This document shows, one piece after another, positions 45,201-54,060 of a stretch of DNA of 64,000 nucleotides. The notes below the pieces were generated by a model, which was given only the letters and a program-made list of their open reading frames with translations, was not told the DNA's origin and searched no databases. How positions within the stretch are numbered: the first letter of the stretch is position 1; the number at the start of each line of letters is the position of its first letter. The stretch lies in the NCBI GenBank assembly GCA_034436755.1, contig DAOTVB010000028.1:62001-126000 (forward strand), in the 5' to 3' direction. Source of the DNA: CAKZQX01 sp034436755 (GTDB taxonomy: Bacteria > Chloroflexota > Chloroflexia > Chloroflexales > Chloroflexaceae). The translations under genes and the position numbers were made by a program.

Positions 45201-47946
45201 CACGACTCCCGGCTACACCGGCTGGACGAATGCCGACGCGCAAGTTGAAGTCATTCCTGACCGGGAGAGCTACCGGCCCGGCGATACGGCCCGGCTGCTG
45301 GTTACCTCACCGTTTGAGATTGCGGCGGCCCTGGTGACGCTGGAGCAGAACGGCACGGTCAGCCCGCAGGTGCAGCCGTTGCGCGCCGGTGAACTGCTGG
45401 ACATCCCCATCACGCCGGAGATGGCCCCCAACACCTACGTGGGTCTGGTTCTGGTGGAGCAGGGAACTGGACGCGCGCCGGCCGGTGTGCGTTATGGCTA
45501 TGCCCGGTTGAATGTGGTTGCCGACCTGCCGACGGTGACGACAACAATTACGACCAATCAGGAGACCTACCTGCCGGGCGAAACGGCCACGGTGACAATT
45601 ACCACACGCAACGCCGATGGTGAAGGCGTCTCGGCCAATCTGCTGCTTGCCGTCACCGGGGATGATCGGCGTGGTAACGACCTGCCGCCGCCGGATCTTG
45701 CGCTGCCGCAGCAGGTGTACCCGCCGCTCCCCGCCGGCCTGCTGACCGCCTCCGGCATAGTCATGCGCGAAGGCTATTCCGGCTATGGCCCGGTGATCCC
45801 GCGCAATTCCGCAACCGATGCGGCGCTAGGGTTCGATCCGGAACTAACCCGGCTCGCCTACTGGAACCCCCGGCTGCGAACGGCCTACGATGGTACGCTG
45901 GTTGTGCGCGTGCCGCTGCCCCGGGAGTCGGCTAACTGGCGTATCATGGCCTACACCGCCAGAGGTGCCAACTTCTTTGGACAGGCCAGCACGGTTGTTG
46001 CGGCGGTTGCCCCCCTGGAGTTAACGCCCGAGACGCCACCGCTGCTGCGCGCCGGGGATCGCACCGAGGTCGCCGTGGTTGTGCGTAACACCACCAGCCT
46101 GACCCGCGAGCTACGCGTGACGCTGAACGCCGGCGGCGCAATGCTGGAAGATAACGCCTCCGCCGCCCAGATCGGGGTATTGCCGCCGGGTGGTGCCGTC
46201 CGGTTTGCCTGGTCCCTGCGGGCCAATACTGCCACGAGTGTTCCGGCCCAGGCCCGGTTGCGATTTAGCGCCGCTACCGCCGATGGAGTGCGCGCCGGCA
46301 CAAGCCTGACCTTGCCGATTGCGCCCGGCGGTGCTACCCGCACAACTGCCGAAACGCTGGAAGTAACCGGAGTGGTATCGCAGTATATCGCTACATCCAC
46401 GCCTGAGATGCCTGACGCCACGGAAGAGATGCCGCCGATTGCCTGCCGGGAGTCCGCCGGGTACTGCCCCTGGGCCGCGCTGGAACTGGTGGTTGCACCG
46501 ACAACGCGTGCGGCCATCGTCAGGAGTGCCCGTGATCTGCTCGATCTGCCGGAGCGCAGCATCGAACAGGAAGCCAGCCTGCTGCTCTTGAGCGCAACCC
46601 TGGTCCGCACAGCGGAGGATGCAGCGGCAACCGTGCCATGGCACACACAGATCCGCCGCTCCCGTGCGATCCTCGCCGCTGCCCAGACCGAAGCCGGCGG
46701 CTGGGGCGCATGGCCGGATGCCGCCCCCACGCCCTTCCTGACCGGGTATGTGCTGGAGGCGCAGGCCGTGGCCGCCGCCGCCCTCGATGAGCCATTTCAA
46801 CCCGATCCGGAAGCGCTGCGCTGGTTGCGCCAGGCCGACACACCCGCCACCGATTCCGATCTACGCGCCTACATCCAGTATGTGCTGGCGCAGGTGGGTG
46901 CAGGTGATCCCGACGCTGCCCGCGCCCTGCTGGACTTAGACCTGGGTGCCGATGGGCTGGCCTATCTGGCGCTAACCCTACCGCCTGACGAGGCCGCCAC
47001 GCCGCTGACCCGCTTGCGCTCGCTGGTCCGCCGCACTTCGGCCGTTAACCCGGCCGGATCTGTGCGGCTCTTCTGGGAAGCGGAAACCACAGCTTCGCCG
47101 GACCATAGTTCGGTCAGCACCACGGCGGTGGCAGTGCTGGCGCTCCAGCGGCTGCAGCCCGACAGTCCCCAGATACCGCCGGCGTTGCGCACGTTGCGCC
47201 TCGCCTGGGGCGTTGATGGCTGGCCGAGTGCAGTTGCGGGTGCGCGTGCCTCCCTTGCGCTGCTCGCCGCCGACGCTGACCCAACCGCCTCTCCCTCAGG
47301 TGATGTCCGCGCCTACGAACTCGTGCTTAATGAGGATACCCTGGTGAGTGGCAATCAGTCGCGCAGTGCAACCCGTTCGCTGCTGCTGACCGGGGAGCAA
47401 CTGCGTGCCCGCAACCTGTTGCGCATCGTCCCGCGTGATGCGGATAGCGCCGCGGCTGCGCCGCTGCTGGTGGCCTATCGCCTGCGGGAGCAGATTCCCG
47501 CCCCGATCACACGTACGCAGGCACTTGCCATTCATCAGGAGTTGCTTGACCCGGAAGGCGACACGCTGCTTGACCTGGAAGCGCTTCAGGTGGGGCAACT
47601 GGTGCGCGTACGCCTCACCCTGCTGGCCCTGCAGCCGCTGGATGGGGTTACGCTGGATGCACCGCTACCGGCACCATTTGCCCCCGTGGTCAGCGACTGG
47701 CGGGTAGGCTCAGGGGTTGGGAACGTTGTTGGTGAGCAGCCATGGTCGCTGACGGTCAGCGCCTGGTCGGATGCGCGGTTGCGGTTTGTCGGGACTGACC
47801 TGGCCCCCGGCATCTACACGCAGGACTACCTGGCGCGAGTGGTCGCGCCGGGCAGCTTTGCTGCACCGCCCCCGCGTGCCGCCCCCAACGCCAACCCGGA
47901 CGATGCCGCCCTCGGCAGAGAGCGCCGCCTGCGCGTAAACCAGTGA
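42214..47946 (+). CDS. Bacterial alpha-2-macroglobulin-like protein without thioester Cys
   Basis: The 1910-residue protein has an N-terminal membrane anchor (about residues 10-30, IWTILLGVVVLLLLSGLAV), four Big_5-like Ig domains (about 45-450), then macroglobulin domains. The MG2-type segment runs from about 670 (LTTSRQAYTAGETVQV), and a bait-region segment begins at about 1010 (VEVIPDRESYRPGDTARLL). The MG7-type region holds YTARGANFFGQ, and the terpenoid-cyclase-like thioester domain begins at about 1430. At the thioester site, Cys-x-Glu-Gln is replaced by PERSIEQ, with Ser1449. The protein would trap proteases or act structurally at the surface without covalent linkage. GTG 42214 has GGGAG five bases upstream; GTG 42202 is an alternative start. 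Confidence 0.88.
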   Translation: MRRLRAISRIWTILLGVVVLLLLSGLAVRFVLPHAPWLARPTVSITPAGGATEVVLRSRIVLQFSRPMNRHSVEQALQVDPPTAGTLTWSDDGQTLRFIPDPALTSGITYTVSLEAGVRSRWWRPLAEPVQVAFRTVRSPTVIAALPNAVAIPTDTPVALVFSQPMVPPSQLNTPVELPQLRIEPPLPGTARWIDVDTLLLRPAAPLQPDTRYQATIAGLTDVRGVELEEPVTWNWHTQAPALLSYTPAADDRWVAPRQPLQLTLAQPLDPATLRERLVLTPTMPVDLATATLPTGNQVITFTPTVDWQPDRTYSALFRLRQHNSQEERPVAASNSPAATVTWSFTTAPQPEQTGSFPGQGQLLPRGQSVRLIFSTPIDATALSAGVTLDPPVDDLRVNVDDTMVRLLADWQPATSYTLTIPADVVDRNGVPLQSEYRLDFRTAPAAADLSLPEVNGHILSVPAADQPVALTVERTNLAALELELYSLDAATLLRTLTFSPADWRAFRPERYNQALLRAWRVPLDDPPDQTVQSPLSLAATEAAAPLPPGAYYLNLSAPEGPQENLVLLVSNIELLFKQSATEALVWAVDRSNGTPLADLPLTLYRGDAVVARGRSNGNGLWQVAHNRRADDPPYLVLADDPALAVVSSAWQLPTTLPGAARVDPARYRSVLTTSRQAYTAGETVQVGGFVRQVLPDGTLALPRAGTPLELLVQPVNNSTIITQTTVALPVSGVVSAGLQLDQLLAPGEYTVRATVGDAVVRLPFWVQADVLSFDITFDAAGAVLPLRVTSAAVPVAGAELNWSLRASPVDPRPPPTLPSGFHFGDPEQSLDPAITQTGQGQTDAAGQFVIPLTDPATLTRTLRYAVSVEVEGPGGVRSQAATHVTLEPTGTRVGLRLPNHIVTPGDPAVVEALALDAGGTPVSDARITVELYQRTWTQSPESTGFLEPQDRLLLTRSVSADDQGRLQLELPVTANGEYRVVARADVLSSAASFWATTPGYTGWTNADAQVEVIPDRESYRPGDTARLLVTSPFEIAAALVTLEQNGTVSPQVQPLRAGELLDIPITPEMAPNTYVGLVLVEQGTGRAPAGVRYGYARLNVVADLPTVTTTITTNQETYLPGETATVTITTRNADGEGVSANLLLAVTGDDRRGNDLPPPDLALPQQVYPPLPAGLLTASGIVMREGYSGYGPVIPRNSATDAALGFDPELTRLAYWNPRLRTAYDGTLVVRVPLPRESANWRIMAYTARGANFFGQASTVVAAVAPLELTPETPPLLRAGDRTEVAVVVRNTTSLTRELRVTLNAGGAMLEDNASAAQIGVLPPGGAVRFAWSLRANTATSVPAQARLRFSAATADGVRAGTSLTLPIAPGGATRTTAETLEVTGVVSQYIATSTPEMPDATEEMPPIACRESAGYCPWAALELVVAPTTRAAIVRSARDLLDLPERSIEQEASLLLLSATLVRTAEDAAATVPWHTQIRRSRAILAAAQTEAGGWGAWPDAAPTPFLTGYVLEAQAVAAAALDEPFQPDPEALRWLRQADTPATDSDLRAYIQYVLAQVGAGDPDAARALLDLDLGADGLAYLALTLPPDEAATPLTRLRSLVRRTSAVNPAGSVRLFWEAETTASPDHSSVSTTAVAVLALQRLQPDSPQIPPALRTLRLAWGVDGWPSAVAGARASLALLAADADPTASPSGDVRAYELVLNEDTLVSGNQSRSATRSLLLTGEQLRARNLLRIVPRDADSAAAAPLLVAYRLREQIPAPITRTQALAIHQELLDPEGDTLLDLEALQVGQLVRVRLTLLALQPLDGVTLDAPLPAPFAPVVSDWRVGSGVGNVVGEQPWSLTVSAWSDARLRFVGTDLAPGIYTQDYLARVVAPGSFAAPPPRAAPNANPDDAALGRERRLRVNQ

Positions 47947-48042
47947 GCAGATGCGGGGTGTTGATGTAGTGACGCGCTTCTACGCGTCCGGGTGATGGCG
48001 GGAAGCGGTAGGGACGCGCTTGTGCGCGTCCGCCGAGAATCG

Positions 48043-48075
48043 ACAGGCGGGACAGTGACAAACTGTCCCGCCTGT
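48043..48075. terminator. Terminator between macroglobulin and membrane-protein genes
   Basis: A perfect 14-bp stem (48043-48056 with 48062-48075, ACAGGCGGGACAGT) has a 5-nt loop. There is no long T-run; it lies between convergent genes. Confidence 0.7.
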
Positions 48076-48101
48076 GTATAAACGATTGACATTACCCGGA
48101 C

Positions 48102-48557
48102 TTACAACCGGATGGTCTTACCAGTTGCGGCATCATCATCTTCGGTCTGTGCCTGCGCAGTGTTGGTGTGATCCTGAGGCGGATGCTGCACCGGCACACT
48201 CTGCGCTCCCGGTTGCTGGCGGTTGCTCAGGCGTGCCTGGATGCGGCCCAGGTAGTACTGCACCTTCCGGTCAACCTCCGGCTCACGTCCGCGCAGCAGC
48301 AGGCTTGCGCCTCCCAGCAGCAGGACACCCGGCACGAAGAAATTCACCAGTAAGAGCAGGGCTGACCCAATCAGACAGAGACCAAACTGAACCGCTTCGC
48401 CGATGCGGCCCATCTGCCGCCGCTGCATATACAGAAAGCCACCCAGACCACCCAGGGTCAGCGGGAGTACCAACCCCCAGAACTTCAGAACAGCGATGGC
48501 ACCCAGGACGATGAGGGCAATGCCAAGGTAGCGGGCTTGTTTTTGATCAACGCGCAT
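48102..48557 (-). CDS. Small membrane protein of unknown family
   Basis: This 151-residue protein has two to three hydrophobic helices (YLGIALIVLGAIAVLKFWGL, then FGLCLIGSALLLLVNFFV and VPGVLLLGGASLLLRG) and a hydrophilic Gln/Asp-rich C-terminus (about 100-151). The ATG at 48557 has AAGGAGC upstream. No family was recognised; the helix pattern resembles small envelope-stress membrane proteins, but this is weak. It is convergent with the macroglobulin gene. Confidence 0.75.
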   Translation of the reverse strand: MRVDQKQARYLGIALIVLGAIAVLKFWGLVLPLTLGGLGGFLYMQRRQMGRIGEAVQFGLCLIGSALLLLVNFFVPGVLLLGGASLLLRGREPEVDRKVQYYLGRIQARLSNRQQPGAQSVPVQHPPQDHTNTAQAQTEDDDAATGKTIRL

Positions 48558-48692
48558 GGTTTAGCTCCTTATTACTAGTCTGACCTGTGTTGCTTGCACA
48601 GGGTTGCGTATCGTCTGCCTATATTACGTTGCGGGTGTGCCGAGTGTTGCGCTCATTTTTCCGCAGGATCAGGATGTGGTATTATCTGACAG

Positions 48693-48880
48693 AACTTACG
48701 CGGTTGAGATCCAAACTGGACGTTTGACCCGATGGAAGCCCGATTCGCCTGCGGCAGCATGGTACTTTTTATCTTTTTTCACAAAAATGTTGCACTATGT
48801 GCAACATTTTTGTGAAAAAAGATGGCTTCTTCCGCCCTGCCGGAGGCGACATGAGCTTCCAGGTCAGGGACCGCGTAACT
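48693..48880. repeat. Dispersed hairpin element, copy D
   Basis: The ends are AACTTACGCGGTTGAG and GGGACCGCGTAACTCC. The hairpin is 48771-48795 with 48799-48823 (perfect 25 bp, loop TAT), with the shared outer stem and an inner TGTTGCAC/GTGCAACA stem. It is flanked by TTATCTGACAG and ACTTACGCG on both sides (from 48682 and from 48885), a possible target duplication. The 48558-48962 gap holds no gene. Confidence 0.85.
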
Positions 48881-48962
48881 CCTGTTATCTGACAGCACTT
48901 ACGCGATGGGTATGGAATGTGGGCACCGTTGATACTACAGTGGAATCGATGAGGAGCAGATG

Positions 48963-50210
48963 ATGAGCGAGTTTGCGGCGGCGCAGCGGGTGCGCGGGTT
49001 TGGCACGACGATCTTTGCGGAGATGACCATGCTGGCGCTCCAGCAGGGCGCGATTAACCTCGGTCAGGGCTTTCCCGATTTTGCCGGTCCCGACTGGGTC
49101 AAGCAGGCGGCGGCGGAAGCAATTTCGGCCGATCTGAACCAGTACGCTCCCGGTACCGGGTTGCCCCGCCTGCGCAACGCGATTGCCGCACACTGGGCGC
49201 GTAGCGGCTGGCGTGAGCTGGACCCGACCACCGAGGTGACGATAACCGCGGGCGCGACCGAGGCACTCTTCGCGGCGACGCTGGCGCTGGTCAATCCTGG
49301 CGACGAGGTCATCTGCTTCGAGCCCTACTATGATGCCTACGTGCCCGATATCACAATGGCAGGTGGCATCCCGCGCTACGTTCGCCTGCATCCCCCGCAC
49401 CCCAGCGGGAGCGTACCAACTGACGGTGGGCAGCATTCGTCCTGGTGGTTTGACCCGGAAGAACTCGCGGCCGCCTTTACGCCGCGTACCCGGCTGATTA
49501 TGTTGAACACGCCGCATAACCCGACCGGCAAGGTCTTCAGCCCGGCCGAGTTAGCGCAGATTGCGGCGTTGTGCCGGCAGCACGACGTTATCGCCGTCTG
49601 TGATGAGGTCTACGACCAGATTATCTTCGATGGGCTGGTGCATCTGCCGCTTGCCACGCTCCCCGGCATGTGGGAGCGTACGCTGACGGTGAACAGCACC
49701 GGCAAAACCTTCAGCCTGACCGGGTGGAAAATCGGCTATGCCGTTGGCCCGGTCCATCTGACGCAGGCGCTGCGGCAGGCGCATCAGTGGATTACCTTCG
49801 CCGTCGCCACCCCGCTCCAGGAAGCGGCCGCCGTTGCACTGGAACTGGCGGCGCACAACGGCTACTACGATGAACTGCGCAATGCTTACCGCGAACGCCG
49901 CGACCGGCTTGAACAGACCTTGCGGGCAGCCGGTCTCCCGCCACTGCCGGTGCAGGGCAGTTACTTCATCATGGCCGATATTCGTGACACCGCTTTCACC
50001 GATGATGTGGCCTTTTGCCGCTGGCTGACGAGTGAGATCGGCGTTGCGGCCATCCCGCCGTCGGCGTTTTATGCTGAGCGCAACGGGATGACCAATCCAC
50101 GCGGCGCATTGCCACTGCTGGCGCGCTTCTGCTTTGCCAAACGCCTGGAAACCCTTGATGCCGCCGCCGCACGGCTGGAACGTCTGCGTCAGCGTAAGCT
50201 ATCTGCATAA
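48963..50210 (+). CDS. Class I/II PLP-dependent aminotransferase
   Basis: This 415-residue aminotransferase of fold type I has GAINLGQGFPDFAGPDWVK, TAGATEALFA (PLP phosphate-binding), NTPHNPTGKVF, VCDEVYDQIIF, and the PLP Lys in NSTGKTFSLTGWKIGYAVG. It is most like the kynurenine aminotransferase/methionine aminotransferase group, so it may act on aromatic or sulfur amino acids; the exact substrate is not readable. A GAGGAG site lies a few bases before ATG 48963. A PfkB kinase follows after 13 bases. Confidence 0.92.
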   Translation: MSEFAAAQRVRGFGTTIFAEMTMLALQQGAINLGQGFPDFAGPDWVKQAAAEAISADLNQYAPGTGLPRLRNAIAAHWARSGWRELDPTTEVTITAGATEALFAATLALVNPGDEVICFEPYYDAYVPDITMAGGIPRYVRLHPPHPSGSVPTDGGQHSSWWFDPEELAAAFTPRTRLIMLNTPHNPTGKVFSPAELAQIAALCRQHDVIAVCDEVYDQIIFDGLVHLPLATLPGMWERTLTVNSTGKTFSLTGWKIGYAVGPVHLTQALRQAHQWITFAVATPLQEAAAVALELAAHNGYYDELRNAYRERRDRLEQTLRAAGLPPLPVQGSYFIMADIRDTAFTDDVAFCRWLTSEIGVAAIPPSAFYAERNGMTNPRGALPLLARFCFAKRLETLDAAAARLERLRQRKLSA

Positions 50211-50223
50211 TCCTGGAGGTTGC

Positions 50224-51138
50224 ATGCAAAAAAGAATAGTTGTACCACAGACCTATGATGTTGTCGGTCTGGGCGTTGCTACGCTGGATTTTATCGGTGT
50301 GGCGGACGGCGAGCCCCGCCTGGGGATGAAACAGCCGCTGGCTCACTGGATCGAAGCGGGCGGCGGGCCGGTTGCCACTGCGCTGGTGACGCTGGCCCGG
50401 CTGGGGATGCGCGTCTACATGGCGGGCGCGGTCGGGGATGACATGTATGGTCAGCGCATTATCACCGAATTAGACCAGGAAGGGGTCTGTGTCGATGGCT
50501 TCCAGGTGCGTCCCGGCAGTTCGCATATCGCCTTCGCCCTGGCCGAGCCGGGACTGGGTCGCCGCACCATCTGGTGGCATAACGATCCATCCGTTTTTGA
50601 AGGCATAACGCTTAACCGTGAGATCATCACTTCGGCGCGGCTACTCCATCTCGACTCGCATATACCCGAAGTAGGATTGACGGCGGCCCGCTGGATGCAG
50701 GAGGCTGACGGCCTGGTGATGATCGACGCGGAACGCTTCAAGGAGAGTACGCTCGCGCTGCTGCCCTACTGCGACCTGATGATTGTTTCCGAGCGCTTTG
50801 GTCGTGAGATAAGCGGCGAAACCGAACCGGCCGAGGCGGCCCGTTTCCTCTACGCCCGCTACGGTGGTGTTGCCATTGTCACCGCGGGTGAGCGGGGAAG
50901 CTGGTGTGTGGGCCCCGATGAGACATTCCACACGCCGGCCTTCGCGGTCGAGGTGCGCGATACGACCGGCGCAGGTGATGTTTTCCATGGTGGCTTTATC
51001 TATGGACTGTTGCAAGGCTGGTCCCTGCGCGAGACGGCCCGTTTTGCCAGCGCCACCGCCGCGCTCAAGTGTCGCGCTTTCGGTGGGCGGACGGGTATTC
51101 CCGGCCTGGAGGAGATTAATGCGTTGTTGGCGAGTTAG
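50224..51138 (+). CDS. PfkB family carbohydrate kinase
   Basis: This sugar kinase of about 304 residues starts at ATG 50224 after TGGAGGT. It has the two PfkB signatures: GGGPVATALVTLARLG near the N-terminus and DTTGAGDVFHGGFIYGLLQG at the C-terminal catalytic site, with the Asp catalytic base. Ribokinase-type substrates include ribose, fructose and adenosine; the substrate is unknown here. The frame is open upstream into the aminotransferase gene, but that part is not real. The gene is probably co-transcribed with the aminotransferase. Confidence 0.9.
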   Translation: MQKRIVVPQTYDVVGLGVATLDFIGVADGEPRLGMKQPLAHWIEAGGGPVATALVTLARLGMRVYMAGAVGDDMYGQRIITELDQEGVCVDGFQVRPGSSHIAFALAEPGLGRRTIWWHNDPSVFEGITLNREIITSARLLHLDSHIPEVGLTAARWMQEADGLVMIDAERFKESTLALLPYCDLMIVSERFGREISGETEPAEAARFLYARYGGVAIVTAGERGSWCVGPDETFHTPAFAVEVRDTTGAGDVFHGGFIYGLLQGWSLRETARFASATAALKCRAFGGRTGIPGLEEINALLAS

Positions 51139-51141
51139 CGC

Positions 51142-52263
51142 TTAAAATGCAATCTTGCGCCAGCGCATAGCAATACTCTCTAACAGTCCGATTGCCATCA
51201 GCGTCATGATCGTAAAACTGCCGCCGTAGGAAATAAACGGCAGCGGTATCCCGGTCACCGGCATAATGCTCATCGTCATACCGGCATTAATCAGCACATG
51301 ACACAGGAGCATGCCAAAAATGCCGACAGCGATCAGCCGTCCAAAAGTATCACGCGCGCGCCCGGCGATTGAAAGCGTAAGCCAGAGCAGCAGGCCATGG
51401 AACATCAGCAGCACACTGCTGCCGATAAATCCCATCTCCTCGCTGATCACAGCAAAGATAAAATCGGTATACTGCACTGGAATATAGTTACCCTGGCTGA
51501 GCAGGCCGTGCGTCAGCCCTGCGCCAAACATACCCCCGGCCTTGATCGCCGTGAGCGACTGGATAATATTGTAGCCATCGTTGGTATCAACCTGCGCCGG
51601 ATCGACCAGCAGCCAGTAGAAGGTCAGCAGGCGGGACTTCTGCTCCGGGTTGAGCACATACTCCCAGCCAATCAGTACCGCTGGAATTGCGGCTATGATC
51701 AGCAGGAGCAAATGCTGCCAGCGAATACCGGCGCTCCAGGCCATCGCCAGCCAGATAAAGCCGAAGACCATCGCCGTGCCAAAATCGGGTTGCAGCAGCA
51801 CCAGCAACAGGGGAATGCCCACCAGTGCCAGGCTGCCAATCTGCACCATCCATCGATCGCGTTTGTCCTGAAAATGGGCCCAGTAGGCCGCCAGCACAAT
51901 AATTGTCACCAGTTTGGCAAACTCGGACGGCTGAAATGTGCGTGTACCGATCTCGATCCAGCTCTGCGCGCCCTCGCTAATTTTCCCGATGGTTAACACC
52001 ACCGCCAGAATGCTCACGATACCGATATAGAATGGTCGCGCCAGTCCCGACAGCAGGCGATAGTCTAAGAACATTACTGTCCCCATAACGCCCAGACCAA
52101 TGACAATATTCATGATATGGCGTGGGAACAGCACGCTCAACGGTGTGCCATAGGCCATGGCATTGAGCGTTGCACTATATACGCTGATGATCCCAATGGT
52201 CAACAGCGCCAGCACACAGAAGAGCAGAAAAAAGTTAAATTCGCGCCAGAGTCGCCCTTCCAC
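51142..52263 (-). CDS. rodA: RodA/FtsW-type peptidoglycan glycosyltransferase
   Basis: The 373-residue protein with about ten membrane helices is a SEDS-family enzyme. Signature parts are GAQSWIEIGTRTFQPSEFAK in the middle, LLVLLQPDFGTAMVF with the catalytic Asp, and the C-terminal TGIPLPFISYGGSF. RodA polymerises peptidoglycan strands for cell elongation with a PBP2-type partner, which is not in the window. It lies a few bases from the PfkB gene stop, convergent with it. Its start is 18 bases after the DAHP synthase stop, so the two minus-strand genes may share a transcript. Confidence 0.92.
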   Translation of the reverse strand: MEGRLWREFNFFLLFCVLALLTIGIISVYSATLNAMAYGTPLSVLFPRHIMNIVIGLGVMGTVMFLDYRLLSGLARPFYIGIVSILAVVLTIGKISEGAQSWIEIGTRTFQPSEFAKLVTIIVLAAYWAHFQDKRDRWMVQIGSLALVGIPLLLVLLQPDFGTAMVFGFIWLAMAWSAGIRWQHLLLLIIAAIPAVLIGWEYVLNPEQKSRLLTFYWLLVDPAQVDTNDGYNIIQSLTAIKAGGMFGAGLTHGLLSQGNYIPVQYTDFIFAVISEEMGFIGSSVLLMFHGLLLWLTLSIAGRARDTFGRLIAVGIFGMLLCHVLINAGMTMSIMPVTGIPLPFISYGGSFTIMTLMAIGLLESIAMRWRKIAF

Positions 52264-52281
52264 ACAAACCTCTCATTCCCG

Positions 52282-53328
52282 TCATTCCTGAATATTGGAT
52301 GGATGGTTTCCGGCAACGGGTCGCCCCACCGCCGCAGCTACCTGCACGACCTGGGTCATCATGGTGGCAAAACGCTCCGGTACCAGCGACTGCTGCCCAT
52401 CGCAGAGGGCAAAGGCCGGATTGTGATGCACCTCGACAATTACCCCATCGGCCCCGGCTGCCACCGCCGCGCGCGCCATCGGCAGCACCCGTTCCCAGTC
52501 CCCTGCCGCGTGTGACGGATCGACAATCACCGGCAGATGCGACAGCTCTTTAATCGCCGGAATAGCCCCCAGATCCAGGGTAAAGCGCGCAGTGTCGTCG
52601 AAGGAGCGGATACCGCGTTCGCACAACACAACATTGCTGTTGCCCTCGTTCAGAATATACTCGGCGGCCAGCAGCAGATCTTTCACCGTTGCCGCAAAGC
52701 CCCGCTTGAGCAGCACCGGCCGCTCGCTGCGACCGGCGGCTTTGAGCAGGGCATAGTTCTGCATATTCCGCGCACCGATCTGAATCATATCGGCATACTC
52801 GGCGACCAGCGGCAGCGTCTCGGTATCCATTGCCTCGGTGACAATCGGCAACCCGGTGATGGCACGTACCTCAGCGAGCAGGCGTAAGCCCTCCTCGCCC
52901 AGTCCCTGGAAGGCATAGGGCGAAGTGCGCGGCTTGTACGCTCCCCCCCGCAGTATCGTTGCACCGGCAGCTTTAACTGCCTGCGCAACCGTGAGCAACT
53001 GCTCCCGACTCTCAACTGTGCAAGGGCCGGCAATCACAACGATATCTGTACCACCAAAAGTAACATTCTTAACCCTGACATGGCTATCGGCCTCATGAAA
53101 CTCGCGGCTGACGAGCTTGTAGGGTGCCGTGACCCGAATCAGCGCATGGACCCCCGGCAGACGCTCGATGCGCGCCGCCTCAAGAATAGGACCGCGATTC
53201 CCGGTAATGCCAATAGCTGTGCGGGTGGGCCCCGGCATGGGATGGGCCGTGTAGCCCAAATCCGCAATTTCAGCGCAGACTCGCTCGATCTGTTCATCTG
53301 TGGCGAGTGCGTCCATAACAACGAGCAT
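52282..53328 (-). CDS. aroF: 3-deoxy-7-phosphoheptulonate (DAHP) synthase, type I beta
   Basis: The protein has an N-terminal ferredoxin-like ACT-type regulatory domain (about residues 1-70) and a TIM-barrel catalytic domain. The catalytic domain starts at VVIAGPCTVESREQL and keeps LRGGAYKPRTSPYAFQG, IQIGARNMQNYALLKA and LPVIVDPSHAAGDW. It condenses phosphoenolpyruvate and erythrose 4-phosphate at the first step of aromatic amino acid synthesis. Type I beta forms with this N-terminal domain are feedback-inhibited by Tyr or Phe in Thermotoga. ATG 53328 has AGGAG seven bases upstream. A terminator-like hairpin at 53377-53405 lies in its leader. Confidence 0.93.
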   Translation of the reverse strand: MLVVMDALATDEQIERVCAEIADLGYTAHPMPGPTRTAIGITGNRGPILEAARIERLPGVHALIRVTAPYKLVSREFHEADSHVRVKNVTFGGTDIVVIAGPCTVESREQLLTVAQAVKAAGATILRGGAYKPRTSPYAFQGLGEEGLRLLAEVRAITGLPIVTEAMDTETLPLVAEYADMIQIGARNMQNYALLKAAGRSERPVLLKRGFAATVKDLLLAAEYILNEGNSNVVLCERGIRSFDDTARFTLDLGAIPAIKELSHLPVIVDPSHAAGDWERVLPMARAAVAAGADGVIVEVHHNPAFALCDGQQSLVPERFATMMTQVVQVAAAVGRPVAGNHPSNIQE

Positions 53329-53376
53329 AGCGGGCTCCTGGTTTCGTAGCGTCTGGACAAACGATATCCAACACGG

Positions 53377-53405
53377 AAAAAACACCTCGCGCATAAGCGA
53401 GGTGT
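53377..53405 (-). terminator. Rho-independent terminator upstream of aroF
   Basis: A 9-bp stem (53382-53390 with 53397-53405, ACACCTCGC) is followed on the minus strand by T-run 53377-53382. It either ends the ndk transcript or acts as an attenuator for aroF, since its T-run lies 49 bases before the aroF start. Confidence 0.75.
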
Positions 53406-53584
53406 CGGCTGGAGATGAATTGTCTCGTTCTTTGCGAACGTATAGATAACCGAATCTTCAACGTAAAAACGACCAGATCCGACAACCACCTCCACTACCG
53501 CGAGTGGAGCATAGACGGTATGCCTGGTCAAGCGCGAATAATGACGATTACGTGAGCGATGGTAGGTCGCACATCCCGGAAAGA

Positions 53585-54034
53585 TTACTCGTAGACCCAG
53601 GGATCAACACTGCGGGTCCACTCAACCAGTTCGTTGGGCTGGAAAAACAACTCAACTTCCTGCGCGCCATTCTCCGGCGAGTCTGATGCATGGATCAGGT
53701 TGCGCCCGATCTCAACCGCAAAATCGCCACGAATGGTTCCGGGGGCAGCATTGGCCGGGTTCGTTGCACCAACCGTGTTGCGGATCATCTGGATGACACC
53801 CTTGCCCGTAACAGCGGCAACAATCACCGGGCCCGAAGTAATATACCGGACAAGTTCCCCAAAAAAGGGCTTCCCCTCGTGGACCGCATAGTGCTTCCGG
53901 GCAAGCGCCTCGTCTATCTGGATCATCTTCAATCCGGCAAACTTCAGCCCACGTTGTTCCAGCCGTGTCAGAATCGGGCCGGTCAAACCGCGCTGAACAG
54001 CGTCGGGCTTGAAAATAATGAGTGATCGTTCCAT
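53585..54034 (-). CDS. ndk: Nucleoside diphosphate kinase
   Basis: This 149-residue enzyme transfers the gamma phosphate between nucleoside triphosphates and diphosphates through a phospho-His intermediate. The active-site His is in the family signature NLIHASDSPENG. SLIIFKPDAVQRG marks the N-terminus, and GPVIVAAVTGKGVI precedes the NTVGATNP nucleotide-binding region. It lies upstream of aroF on the minus strand, with 256 bases between. Confidence 0.95.
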   Translation of the reverse strand: MERSLIIFKPDAVQRGLTGPILTRLEQRGLKFAGLKMIQIDEALARKHYAVHEGKPFFGELVRYITSGPVIVAAVTGKGVIQMIRNTVGATNPANAAPGTIRGDFAVEIGRNLIHASDSPENGAQEVELFFQPNELVEWTRSVDPWVYE

Positions 54035-54060
54035 AATGCTCCAATTCCTATGGTACTAAA

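Noticed and set aside
53481..53520. T-box-like ACCGCG sequence near 53498
   Set aside because: It reads on the plus strand with no plus-strand gene downstream and matches only seven bases of the T-box core.
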